From the NCBI RefSeq assembly GCF_018137945.1, contig NZ_CP073089.1, forward strand, positions 2,356,001 through 2,420,000: a stretch of DNA of 64,000 nucleotides, read 5' to 3'. The notes under the pieces were generated by a model. It had not been told where the DNA came from. It worked only from the letters and a program-made list of their open reading frames with translations, and ran no database searches. A program made the position numbers and the translations under genes. Shown here one piece after another: positions 45,726 to 54,087 of the stretch. The first letter of the stretch is position 1. Each line of letters begins with the position of its first letter. This stretch comes from Brevibacterium sp. W7.2 (GTDB lineage: Bacteria; Actinomycetota; Actinomycetes; Actinomycetales; Brevibacteriaceae).

Positions 45726-47033
45726 CTAGGACCGGAACGGGTCGAACTCCTCGAGGACGTCGGTGACGAGGGCGGCGATGTCCGAGCGCTCCGAACGGGT
45801 GAGCGTGACGTGCGAGAAGAGGTCGTGGCCCTTGAGCTTCTCGATGACCGCGGCGATCCCGTCATGGCGCCCCACCCGCAGATTGTCCCGCTGCGCGACG
45901 TCGTGGGTGAGCACGACCTTCGAGTTCATCCCGATGCGCGAGAGCACAGTGAGCAGCACATTGCGTTCGAGCGACTGCGCCTCATCGACGATGACGAAAG
46001 CATCGTGGAGCGACCGGCCGCGGATGTGCGTGAGCGGCAGCACCTCGAGGATCCCCCGGTTGACGACCTCGTCGATGACGTTCTTGCTCACCAGCGCGCT
46101 GAGCGTGTCGAAGACCGCCTCGGCCCAGGGGTTCATCTTCTCCCCCTCGCTGCCGGGCAGGTAGCCGAGGTTCTGGCCGCCGACGGCGTAGAGCGGGCGG
46201 AAGACCATGATCTTCGAGTGCTTGTTCTCCTCGAGCACCTTCTGCAGCCCCGCCATGAGAGCGAGCGCGGACTTCCCCGTTCCGGCTCGCCCACCCAGCG
46301 ACACGATGCCCAACTCGTCATCGAGCAGCATGTCGATGGCCACCCGCTGCTCGGCCGACCGCCCGTGGACGCCGAAGATGTCCCGGTCCCCGCGCACGAG
46401 GCTGACCGTGTTGTTCGCCCGCACCCGGCCGAGAGCCGACCCCCGCGGTGAGGTGATGACGACGCCGGTGTTGACGACCTCGTCGGCCACCGCATCGGTC
46501 TGGATCGACCCCGAATCGTAGAACTCCGACATCTCCTCATCGCCGAGTGCGAGATCGCTCATCCCCGTGAATCCCGAATCCGTGGCGAGTTCGGCCAGGT
46601 ACTCCTCGGCCTGGAGGCCGAGCGCCGAGGCCTTGACGCGCATCGGCACATCCTTCGTCACGACGACGACGTCGTGGCCCTCCGCGGCGAGGTTGCGGGC
46701 GACCGCGAGGATCCGCGTGTCGTTCTCCGACCGGTCGAAGCCGACGGGCATCGTCGAGGCGTCGATGTGGTTGAGTTCGACGCGCACCGTGCCCCCGGCA
46801 TCGCCGACGGGGATCGGCTCGTCGAGACGGTCGTAGTCGGAGCGGAAGTCGTCGAGGATGTGGAGGGCCTTGCGGGCGGTGAACCCGAGTTCAGGATGGT
46901 GCCGTTTCGCCTCGAGCTCCGAGACCACGACGAGAGGGATGACGATGTGATGCTCTGCGAATCTCAGCAGTGCTCCCGGATCCGAGAGAAGCACCGAGGT
47001 GTCGAGAACGTATGTGTGGACCTTTTCGGCCAT
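45726..47033 (-). CDS. PIN-PhoH domain protein (PhoH2-type)
   Basis: 435 residues from ATG 47033. The N-terminal PIN RNase domain (about 5-140) begins [19 protein letters not shown] with catalytic acids; [15 protein letters not shown] is a second PIN feature. The PhoH ATPase domain (about 230-430) has [20 protein letters not shown] (Walker A) and [15 protein letters not shown] (Walker B). It is an RNA helicase with linked ribonuclease, PhoH2 type in mycobacteria. An ATG/TTG upstream would add a few residues. Confidence 0.92.
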   Translation of the reverse strand: MAEKVHTYVLDTSVLLSDPGALLRFAEHHIVIPLVVVSELEAKRHHPELGFTARKALHILDDFRSDYDRLDEPIPVGDAGGTVRVELNHIDASTMPVGFDRSENDTRILAVARNLAAEGHDVVVVTKDVPMRVKASALGLQAEEYLAELATDSGFTGMSDLALGDEEMSEFYDSGSIQTDAVADEVVNTGVVITSPRGSALGRVRANNTVSLVRGDRDIFGVHGRSAEQRVAIDMLLDDELGIVSLGGRAGTGKSALALMAGLQKVLEENKHSKIMVFRPLYAVGGQNLGYLPGSEGEKMNPWAEAVFDTLSALVSKNVIDEVVNRGILEVLPLTHIRGRSLHDAFVIVDEAQSLERNVLLTVLSRIGMNSKVVLTHDVAQRDNLRVGRHDGIAAVIEKLKGHDLFSHVTLTRSERSDIAALVTDVLEEFDPFRS

Positions 47034-47208
47034 GAGGACCCCTGTTGCGTGCGTAGCGCCGAGGTCCAAGTCCTGACATCCCCCGAACCCCGGGTTGGTG
47101 TCGACCAACTACAGCCAACCTAACCCCGGTCTCGGGCGTGTCCCGGTACCGGCACGCGCATCCGCGTCATGAACTTCGCATGAATGGGATGGGTGATAGT
47201 TTCGGCCC

Positions 47209-47937
47209 ATGGCCGATGCGATCTTCGAGAACCCGCAGCTCGTCGCCGTCTACGATGCCTTCGACGCTCCCCGCGACGATCTCGACCTCTACACCTCACT
47301 CGCCGAGGAGGTCGCGGCATCGGCGGTCATGGACCTCGGGTGCGGCACCGGTGTGCTCGCCCGCAGGCTCGCCCGCGCCGGCCGTCACGTCCTCGGCATC
47401 GATCCGGCCCGGGCGTCGATCGATCTCGCGAAGGCGCACGCCGCCGAGGAGGGGCTCAGCATCGATCACCGCGTCGGCACCGCAGCGGACATCCCCACCG
47501 CTGTCGCCGATCTCGTGACGATGACCGGCAACGTCGCCCAGGTCTTCCTCGGCCTCGACGACCTGCGCGCCGTGTTCGCCGACTGCGCCCGCGGCCTGCG
47601 CTCCGGTGGTCACCTCGTCGTCGAGACCCGCGACCCCGCCGTCCGGGCCTGGGAGGCGTGGGGACGGCACCAGCCGCGCACCCTCGACGTCGACGGCATC
47701 GGCGAGGTCACGGAGACCCTGGCACTGGGTCAGGTCGACCTGCCGTTCGTCTCCTTCTCCCACCTCTACCGCTTCGCGGCCACGGGCGATGTCATCGGCT
47801 CGCGCTCCCGGCTGCGCTTCCATGAGCAGGGCGAGGTCGCCTCGGCGCTCGAGGCCGCCGGCTTCGCCGTCCGCGACATCCGGGACGCACCGGACCGCCC
47901 CGGTGCCGAATGGGTGTTTCTCGCGCAGAAGCGCTGA
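47209..47937 (+). CDS. Class I SAM-dependent methyltransferase
   Basis: 242 residues. Motif I VMDLGCGTGVLARRLA and VLGIDPARASIDLA are intact, with VTMTGNVAQVFLGLDD and VVETRDPAVRAWEAW. It is paralogous to the methyltransferase at 16299-17024. The substrate is unknown. TAGTTT (47197-47202) ends 6 nt before the ATG, so it is probably leaderless. It lies alone, convergent with uppS. Confidence 0.9.
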   Translation: MADAIFENPQLVAVYDAFDAPRDDLDLYTSLAEEVAASAVMDLGCGTGVLARRLARAGRHVLGIDPARASIDLAKAHAAEEGLSIDHRVGTAADIPTAVADLVTMTGNVAQVFLGLDDLRAVFADCARGLRSGGHLVVETRDPAVRAWEAWGRHQPRTLDVDGIGEVTETLALGQVDLPFVSFSHLYRFAATGDVIGSRSRLRFHEQGEVASALEAAGFAVRDIRDAPDRPGAEWVFLAQKR

Positions 47938-47979
47938 GCCCGGCGACCACGGACGAAGCGTTGATCCGGGACTCGGGGT

Positions 47980-48741
47980 CTACCGGCCGAAGCGGCGCTG
48001 GCGCAGCCCGTAGTCACGGACCGCGCGGAGGAAGTCGGTGCGCCGGAAGTCGGGCCAATAGGTTTCGCAGAAGTAAAACTCCGAGTACGCGCTCTGCCAC
48101 ATGAGGAATCCGGAGAGCCGCTGTTCGCCCGAGGAGCGGATGATGAGGTCCGGATCGGGCTGACCCTTCGTGTAGAGGTGCGCCCCGATCTGCTCGGGTG
48201 AGAGTTCGGCGATGATCGTCTCGAGGTCGACGCCGTCGTCGGTCCGGGTCCGCAGCAGGGACTTCACGGCGTTGACGATCTCCTGCCGCCCCCCGTAGCC
48301 GACGGCGACGTTGACGCGCATCCCGCGTCCGTCCGAGGAGGCCGCGGCTTCGAGGCAGGCGCGCAGGTCAGGCGGCAGGATGTCGAGGTCGCCGACGAGC
48401 TGGACCCACACCCCGTCGAGCTTCGCGATCCGCTCGACCATGTCGGAGATGATCTCGATGAGCACGGCCACCTCGTCGGCCGAGCGGGCGAGGTTCTCCT
48501 TCGAGAGCACGTAGAGGGTGACGATCTCGACGTCGACCTCCGTGCACCAGCCGAGGAACTCGACGATCTTGTCGGCCCCGGCGCGATGGCCGTCGGCGGT
48601 CGTCGCACCGAACTCCTTCGCCCAGCGGCGGTTGCCGTCGGTGATGACCCCGACGTGCCGGGGCACGGGCACCGAGGTGTCGAGCTCGCGCAGGAGTCTC
48701 CGCTCGTAGAGGCGGTAGAGCAAGCTCAGCGGTCGTGCCAC
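47980..48741 (-). CDS. uppS: Isoprenyl diphosphate synthase (cis-prenyltransferase, UppS family)
   Basis: 253 residues from GTG 48741, which has AAGG upstream; an ATG at 48783 is also in frame. HVGVITDGNRRWAKEFG holds the catalytic Asp (D-G-N), LYVLSKENLARS and LIIRSSGEQRLSGFLMWQSAYSEFYF are family signatures. It makes a long-chain Z-polyprenyl diphosphate for cell-wall carrier lipid. Many actinobacteria have two such genes; which chain length this makes is unclear. Confidence 0.94.
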   Translation of the reverse strand: MARPLSLLYRLYERRLLRELDTSVPVPRHVGVITDGNRRWAKEFGATTADGHRAGADKIVEFLGWCTEVDVEIVTLYVLSKENLARSADEVAVLIEIISDMVERIAKLDGVWVQLVGDLDILPPDLRACLEAAASSDGRGMRVNVAVGYGGRQEIVNAVKSLLRTRTDDGVDLETIIAELSPEQIGAHLYTKGQPDPDLIIRSSGEQRLSGFLMWQSAYSEFYFCETYWPDFRRTDFLRAVRDYGLRQRRFGR

Positions 48742-48917
48742 GTCGCCTTCTTTCTCCTGCGGTCCCGGTCGGTCGAACATCATCCAGAGTACTATCCTCC
48801 GACCGCCTCACCTGCGGTCGGTCTCAGCCGGTGACTCTCCGAGGTCAGCGCTGAACTGCCACGACCGGCACATGGGCCGCTGGGGATCCTGCCAGGAGAA
48901 GCCAGTAGATTGAAGCC

Positions 48918-49691
48918 ATGAACGCTCCCGTCACGGACCCGCCTGCGCTCGACCGTCCCGATTCGCCGGACCGCCAGCCCCGCTCCGGCGGCGCGTATCC
49001 CGTGCGGATCGCCCGGCGCCGCACCGCGCTGCGCTCGGAGCTCGGCAAACTCGCCGGACAGGTCAAGCCGAAGCTGCGCGGCTGGTTCCATGCCGGAGCG
49101 TTCCCCCTGGCGATGATCGGCGGGTTCGCCCTCGTCATCATCTCCCCGACGATCGAATCGCGGCTGGCGGCCTCGGTCTTCGCCGTCACCGGGATGCTCC
49201 TCTTCGGCACCTCCGCGGTCTATCACCGCGGCCGCTGGCGGACCCGCGCCCGCCTCATCCTCCGCCGCCTCGACCACGCGAACATCTTCCTCATCACCGC
49301 CGGGACCTACACCCCGCTCGCTGTCCTCATGCTCCGACCGGACCAGGCGATCCTCCTGCTCTCGGTGCTCTGGGGTGCGGCGGCCCTCGGGGTGGCGTTC
49401 CGGACGATCTTCACGACCGCGCCGAGGTGGCTCTTCGTCCCCGTCTACGTCTTCTTCGGCGTCGCCGGGGTCGGCTACATCCCGCAGATCTGGACGACGA
49501 TCCCGGCCGTCGGCATCCTCATCGTCGTCGGCGGCGTCTGCTACATCGCCGGTGCCGTCATCTACGGCATCAAACGGCCCAACCCGGCACCGAGGTGGCT
49601 CGGGTTCCATGAGATCTTCCACATCCTCACGATCGCCGGCTACGGCTGCCACCTCGCCGCGCTCCTCGTCGCGGCCGTCGCGGCGTACTGA
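48918..49691 (+). CDS. Hemolysin III / PAQR family membrane protein
   Basis: 257 residues, seven predicted helices starting at about residue 58 (GWFHAGAFPLAMIGGFALVI). Metal-type motifs are GTSAVYHRGRW, RRLDHANIFLITAGTYTPL and GFHEIFHILTIAGYGCHLAAL, typical of the TrhA/YqfA group. Such proteins influence membrane fluidity and are not proven toxins. TAGATT (48906-48911) ends 6 nt before the ATG, so it is likely leaderless. It is divergent from uppS. Confidence 0.92.
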   Translation: MNAPVTDPPALDRPDSPDRQPRSGGAYPVRIARRRTALRSELGKLAGQVKPKLRGWFHAGAFPLAMIGGFALVIISPTIESRLAASVFAVTGMLLFGTSAVYHRGRWRTRARLILRRLDHANIFLITAGTYTPLAVLMLRPDQAILLLSVLWGAAALGVAFRTIFTTAPRWLFVPVYVFFGVAGVGYIPQIWTTIPAVGILIVVGGVCYIAGAVIYGIKRPNPAPRWLGFHEIFHILTIAGYGCHLAALLVAAVAAY

Positions 49692-49741
49692 GCGCCGGCG
49701 GCCGCGCAGGCGTCGCACCGGCCGAGCACACAGCGCACACA

Positions 49742-49791
49742 ACAGCGCCGGACCCGGCGACCGCCTCGGCGATCATCGGATCCGGCGCTGT
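49742..49791. terminator. Hairpin after the hemolysin III gene
   Basis: ACAGCGCCGGA (49742-49752) pairs perfectly with TCCGGCGCTGT (49781-49791). It sits between two convergent genes and can terminate both. Confidence 0.55.
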
Positions 49792-49841
49792 GGACTGCCG
49801 GTGAGGTCGGGATGGGCACTCACCCCGGGCCTCTCAGCGGT

Positions 49842-50207
49842 TCAGCCGTCCTGCTTCCGGGTCTTCTCGGTTCCACCATCGGCATCGGCCTGGTCGGATT
49901 CGGAAGAATCGCCGGTGGCCTCGGGGGCGTTGGCCCCGGAGAGCTTCGACTGGTTGGGCACCGCGTACTTGCGCAGCGGGATCGGGTAGGCGTCGCTGGC
50001 CCGGGACCGCGCCCGCACCCGGCGCACGCGCTTGAGGGCGTCGCGGATGAGGAAGATCGCGACGACGACGATCGCGAACGTCGTGAGGAAGCCGATCGTG
50101 CCCGGAGTGACGAGGTCCGGATCGGGCCCACCCGACGGGGTCGCCGTCCCCGTCGCCGCGAGCACCGCGACCGCTGACAGGCTCGACTCGGTTGCCATGA
50201 CGCTCAT
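49842..50207 (-). CDS. Small membrane protein coupled to mca
   Basis: 121 residues. A hydrophobic N-terminal stretch (LSAVAVLAATG) and one helix (about 37-54: IGFLTTFAIVVVAIFLIRDAL) are followed by a basic, disordered tail (KRVRRVRARSRA, then a Ser/Asp/Glu/Lys-rich end). I recognise no family, but a small membrane protein in this position after mca is common in actinobacteria. The ATG overlaps the mca stop by 4 nt (ATGA). Confidence 0.7.
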   Translation of the reverse strand: MSVMATESSLSAVAVLAATGTATPSGGPDPDLVTPGTIGFLTTFAIVVVAIFLIRDALKRVRRVRARSRASDAYPIPLRKYAVPNQSKLSGANAPEATGDSSESDQADADGGTEKTRKQDG

Positions 50208-51187
50208 GCGCTCTCTCCCTGGTATTCGTCGACGGAGGGTGAGGCCGGGAGCATGCCCTCGGCCGGGACCGTGCTGCCGTCGTCGCGTCGGACTCCGGCG
50301 AAGAGATCGGACTCCTGGAAGTCGACGCCCGGAGTCAGCGGCGGCCGGTCGGTGCGGTCGACGGCGAGTTCGAACTCCTCGGTCGGCCAGTACTTCCGGG
50401 CCGCGACCCGCGAGGCGGAGAAGAACCCGCCTTCGGGATCGATCTGGGTGGCGTGGGAGAGCAGGGCGCGATCACGGGCGTCGAAGTACTCAACGCAGTC
50501 GATGCGCGTCGACAGCCAGTTGACGCGTTCGGCATCGCGCTTCCTGAAGTCCTCGATATGGTCGGCGAACGGCGACTCGAGACCGGCCTCGGTCATCTTC
50601 TCGTGGATCGTGATCCACTTCTTCGCCGAGAGGTCCTGGTTGTAGTAGACCTTCTGCACCTGCCACGGCTCGCCGAGCTCGGGATAGGCCTGCGGATCTG
50701 CGGCGGCGTCGACGGCGGCCATCGTCACCGCGTGGTTCTTGATGTGGTCGGGGTGCGGGTAGCCGCCGAGCTCGTCGTACGTCGTCACCACCTGGGGCCG
50801 GAACTGCCGGATGATGTGGACGAGAGGCAGCATCGCGATCTCGTCGGGCACCCGGTAGAAGCAGCCGGGCGGCGTCTGGTTCTCGAAGTCGCCGTCGGGC
50901 AGACCCGAATCGACGTGGCCGACCCACACGTGCTCAGCGCCGAGCGCGGCAGCGGCGGCCGCCATCTCCTCACGGCGCAGTCCCGCGATGTCGCGGGTGG
51001 CCTTGGGCGATTGGAGGAGCGCCGGATTGAGGATGTCGCCGGCCTCTCCCCCGGTCATCGAGGCGATGAGGACGCGCGCGCCGAGATCCGCGTACTTCGC
51101 GCTCGTCGCGGCCCCCTTCGACGACTCGTCGTCGGGGTGGGCGTGAACTGCCAGCAGACGCAGACCCTCATATGGAAGCGCAGTCAT
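50204..51187 (-). CDS. mca: Mycothiol S-conjugate amidase
   Basis: 327 residues. Zinc ligands: RLLAVHAHPDDESSK (H17, D20) and GGYPHPDHIKNHAV. SMTGGEAGDILNPA and WVGHVDSGLPDGDF are conserved in the Mca/MshB family. Mca cleaves mycothiol conjugates for detoxification, marking a mycothiol-using actinobacterium. It starts at ATG 51187; MshB would usually lack the long C-terminus with WPTEEFELAVDR. Confidence 0.95.
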   Translation of the reverse strand: MTALPYEGLRLLAVHAHPDDESSKGAATSAKYADLGARVLIASMTGGEAGDILNPALLQSPKATRDIAGLRREEMAAAAAALGAEHVWVGHVDSGLPDGDFENQTPPGCFYRVPDEIAMLPLVHIIRQFRPQVVTTYDELGGYPHPDHIKNHAVTMAAVDAAADPQAYPELGEPWQVQKVYYNQDLSAKKWITIHEKMTEAGLESPFADHIEDFRKRDAERVNWLSTRIDCVEYFDARDRALLSHATQIDPEGGFFSASRVAARKYWPTEEFELAVDRTDRPPLTPGVDFQESDLFAGVRRDDGSTVPAEGMLPASPSVDEYQGESA

Positions 51188-51311
51188 TTCTCGGAAGATC
51201 CCTTTCGATTCGCCGTGAGCCGTTCCTCACTCCGCGTGCCCGTGGACATGATCGCAGAACTCGGATCGACTACTCTAGGTTAGTGCGCGAGACTGACAGA
51301 TGAGGAATTCA

Positions 51312-51734
51312 ATGACTGAGGTTACAGCCGCAGACCCCCAGAGCGACCGGTACGGCCGCAGCCGCACTCCGCAGCGCCGCCTCAGCCGCCGGGCCACGAT
51401 CATCGGCGCAGCGGTCATCGCCGTGGCCGTCGTCGTCATCGGCGTCATCAACTTCCAGCCGTCGCAGGAGCCCACGGATCCCCGGACGCTCAACTATGCC
51501 ATCGTCGATTCCGCGAAGACTCAGGTCAGCGTCGCCATCTACCCTGATCAGACCCGCAGCGTGCACTGCATCGTGCAGGCGACGAACGATCGCGAGGCGA
51601 TCGTCGGCTTCACCGAGGTCAGCCTCGAGGCCGACCCGCAGGCCGACCCCACCTCGCCCAAGCAGATCGACGTCACCCTCGCGACGACGCAGCTCGCGGC
51701 CTCGGGACACGCCGACGCCTGCTGGTTCGAGTGA
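51312..51734 (+). CDS. DUF4307-family membrane protein
   Basis: 140 residues from ATG 51312, chosen for GAGGA upstream. One helix (about 29-51: ATIIGAAVIAVAVVVIGVIN) is followed by an extracytoplasmic domain with LNYAIVDSAKTQVSVAIYPD and VHCIVQATNDREAIVGFTEV, typical DUF4307. It is divergent from mca. The function is unknown. Confidence 0.85.
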   Translation: MTEVTAADPQSDRYGRSRTPQRRLSRRATIIGAAVIAVAVVVIGVINFQPSQEPTDPRTLNYAIVDSAKTQVSVAIYPDQTRSVHCIVQATNDREAIVGFTEVSLEADPQADPTSPKQIDVTLATTQLAASGHADACWFE

Positions 51735-51903
51735 GCCGGCCGGCACTGAGCGCGAACTCTGCCCCGCCCTTGAGCCGCAAGGTCACCTGTTCCCACTGAT
51801 TCCTCGCCGAGGCGGTCTGACGTGGACGATCTCAGTGTCCGGATGGTGATCCAGATCATCGTATTTCGCCGCAGATGCGTTAGACTGTAGTTTCATTCAC
51901 CAC

Positions 51904-51929
51904 CCGGGCGTACCCCACGCCCGGTTTTT
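51904..51929 (+). terminator. Intrinsic terminator in the greA leader
   Basis: CCGGGCGT (51904-51911) and ACGCCCGG (51917-51924) form a perfect 8-bp stem, 5-nt loop, followed by TTTTT (51925-51929), a canonical Rho-independent terminator. It lies about 50 nt before the greA ATG and downstream of a -10-like TAGACT (51881-51886). Transcription from that point would be attenuated or would release a short RNA. Confidence 0.7.
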
Positions 51930-51976
51930 CGTTGCCTGACGTGCCGTCAGTGCACCGAACCGAAGAAGGAGAAGTC

Positions 51977-52471
51977 ATGACCGAGGATGTCACCCAGGAA
52001 GAGACATGGTTGACACAGGAAGCCTTCGACCGTCTGTCGAAGGAACTGGAACACCTCTCCGGACCGGGACGTGCAGAGATTGCTGAGAAAATCGAAGCCG
52101 CCCGCGACGAGGGTGACTTGAAGGAGAACGGCGGCTATCACGCGGCGCGCGAAGAGCAGGGCAAGCAGGAGGCCCGCATTCGCCAGCTCGAACAGCTGCT
52201 CCGGTCCGCGAAGGTCGGAGAGAGCGAGAGCGACGGCAAGACGGTGTCCCCCGGGTCCGTCGTGACCGCGAAGGTCGCCGGCAACGAGATGCGCTTCCTG
52301 CTCGGCAGCCGCGAGATCGCCGGCGATTCCGACATCGACGTGTTCTCGGAGAAGTCGCCGCTCGGTGCGGCCGTGCTCGGTGTCGCCGTCGGCGACAAGA
52401 CGAGCTACGAGGCCCCCAACGGCAAGGAGATCTCCGTCGAGGTCGTCGACATCGAGGCCTTCTCCGGCTGA
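51977..52471 (+). CDS. greA: Transcription elongation factor GreA
   Basis: 164 residues. The coiled-coil N-terminal domain carries WLTQEAFDRLSKELEHLSGPGR and RDEGDLKENGGYHAAREEQG (the D-x-x-E tip), the C-terminal FKBP-like domain KTVSPGSVVTAKVAGNEM and SPLGAAVLGVAVGDKTSYEAP. GreA rescues backtracked RNA polymerase. AAGGAG precedes the ATG. It has an unusual leader terminator and a very strong terminator after it. Confidence 0.97.
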   Translation: MTEDVTQEETWLTQEAFDRLSKELEHLSGPGRAEIAEKIEAARDEGDLKENGGYHAAREEQGKQEARIRQLEQLLRSAKVGESESDGKTVSPGSVVTAKVAGNEMRFLLGSREIAGDSDIDVFSEKSPLGAAVLGVAVGDKTSYEAPNGKEISVEVVDIEAFSG

Positions 52472-52489
52472 GACCGGCTGCGATGCAGC

Positions 52490-52534
52490 GAAGACCGGTG
52501 GGCGGGTGCATCATGCACCCGCCCACCGGTCTTC
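52490..52534. terminator. Strong terminator hairpin after greA
   Basis: A perfect 21-bp stem: 52490-52510 pairs with 52514-52534 around a 3-nt loop (TCA). It begins 19 nt after the greA stop. No clear T-tract follows, as is usual in high-GC actinobacteria. Confidence 0.75.
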
Positions 52535-52567
52535 TCTTCTCCGCGTGCGGACGACGCCCCACGACAC

Positions 52568-52597
52568 GGTGCTGAGCGGTCGAGGCCGCTCAGCACC
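52568..52597. terminator. Hairpin after the AI-2E family gene
   Basis: GGTGCTGAGCGG (52568-52579) pairs with CCGCTCAGCACC (52586-52597) around 6 nt. It lies 9 nt past the minus-strand stop of the permease gene (52606). Confidence 0.6.
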
Positions 52598-52605
52598 GGG
52601 CGGAC

Positions 52606-54021
52606 TCAGCGCTGCGGATCGTCGCGGCCGGCGCCGCTGCGACCGCTCGGGGTCTCCGATCCGGGGAGGTCCTCGGGTTCGGCCGAATCGCGGCCCTCTG
52701 CGGCGCTCCTGGCCTCCGCCGCGTCGACCTTGGACTGTGCGGAGTCGAGGACGGCGTCCGCCTCGGTGGTGTCCGGTCTCTCCTCCGGGGGTGCCGCACC
52801 TCCCCGCGGACCGTTGGCGTGGACGATATAGCTGACGACGGTGTTGAGCACGGCGACGAGCGGAACCGCGAAGAGGGCGCCGACGATGCCGAAGAGGAAG
52901 CCGCCGGCGGCCACGGCGAGGACGACGGCGAGCGGGTGGACGGAGACGGCCTTGCCCATGAGGAACGGCTGGAGGACATGGCCTTCGAGTTGCTGGACGC
53001 CGATGACGACGGCGAGCATGATGATCGCCGAGACGAGCCCGTTCGACACGAGCGCGACGACGACGGCGACGATGCCCGAGGCGACCGCACCGACGATCGG
53101 GACGAACGAGGAGAGGAAGACGAGCAGCGTCATCGGGATGACGAGCGGCACGCCGAGGATCGCGGCGCCTATGCCGATGCCGATCGCGTCGACGGCGGCG
53201 ACGAGGATCTGCACCCGCACGTACTGCGTCAGCGTCGTCCAGCCGCGACGGGCGGCGCCGATCGCGACCGGCTGGGCGGGGATCGGGAGGAGGTTCGCGA
53301 CCCACCCGAAGATGCGCTTGCCGTCGTAGAGGAAGAAGAACGTCGCGAACAGGGTCATGAGGAGACCGGCGAGGAACGACCCCACCGAGGTGGTCGCCTG
53401 GACCGCTCCGCCGAGCAGCTGCGAGCCGTTGTTCTGGAGGAACTGGGTCGCCGACTGGACCGCGTCGTCGATGTAGGTCGAGATCGTTCCCGAGTCGATG
53501 CCGAACGGATTGTGCGCGAGCCAGTCGCTGATGCTCGAGAACCCGGTGATGACCTGATCGATGAGATCGGGCATGCCGGAGTAGATCTGCTGTCCGACGA
53601 GGGTGAAGAGCCCGACGACGACGACGATGAAGCCGACGAAGGAGATGGCGGCGGCGAGACCGCGCGGCATCCGCTTCGCGAGCCAATCGGTGAGCGGACC
53701 GAGCAGTGCCGCCAGCAGCAGCGCGATGAGCACCGGCAGGAGGACGTCCCAGACCTTCGACAGCAGCCAGAAGGCCACGCCGATGCCGACGAGGACGACG
53801 ATCGAGCGCCATGACCACGCGGCGGCGACTCGCAGGCCCGGGGAGACGTACGGTTCGGAATTGGCGTCGAGGCGAGCGTGCGCGACGTCGGTGGCGCTGA
53901 CGTCCCCGGCGCGCACCGCTTCGTCGTCATTGCTCCGGCGAGAGCGGCTGCGATCTCCGCGGGCGGAGTTCCATGCCCCCTTCAACCGGAATCGGGATTC
54001 GGTGTTCTCGTTGTCTGACAT
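52606..54021 (-). CDS. AI-2E family transporter
   Basis: 471 residues. A charged N-terminus (about 1-65) precedes two helices (RSIVVLVGIGVAFWLLSKVW and LLPVLIALLLAALLG) and the AI-2E core with LVIPMTLLVFLSSFVPIVGAV and QQLEGHVLQPFLMGKAVSVHP, the family hallmark. Substrates vary (autoinducer-2, Na+/H+). The C-terminal 70 residues are disordered and acidic. ATG 54021 is chosen because a long upstream frame shows no family sequence. Confidence 0.9.
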   Translation of the reverse strand: MSDNENTESRFRLKGAWNSARGDRSRSRRSNDDEAVRAGDVSATDVAHARLDANSEPYVSPGLRVAAAWSWRSIVVLVGIGVAFWLLSKVWDVLLPVLIALLLAALLGPLTDWLAKRMPRGLAAAISFVGFIVVVVGLFTLVGQQIYSGMPDLIDQVITGFSSISDWLAHNPFGIDSGTISTYIDDAVQSATQFLQNNGSQLLGGAVQATTSVGSFLAGLLMTLFATFFFLYDGKRIFGWVANLLPIPAQPVAIGAARRGWTTLTQYVRVQILVAAVDAIGIGIGAAILGVPLVIPMTLLVFLSSFVPIVGAVASGIVAVVVALVSNGLVSAIIMLAVVIGVQQLEGHVLQPFLMGKAVSVHPLAVVLAVAAGGFLFGIVGALFAVPLVAVLNTVVSYIVHANGPRGGAAPPEERPDTTEADAVLDSAQSKVDAAEARSAAEGRDSAEPEDLPGSETPSGRSGAGRDDPQR

Positions 54022-54043
54022 GCTCCAACAATAGTTGTTGAGC
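54020..54043. promoter_or_regulatory. Inverted repeat between the permease and SGNH gene
   Basis: TGCTCCAACAA-TAG-TTGTTGAGCA is a near-perfect palindrome (one base bulge) directly at the permease start codon and 45 nt from the divergent SGNH gene. It fits an operator for both. Confidence 0.4.
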
Positions 54044-54087
54044 ATGGCTGTGAGGTGGAATGATGACAGCACAGGAAGGGATTCTTT

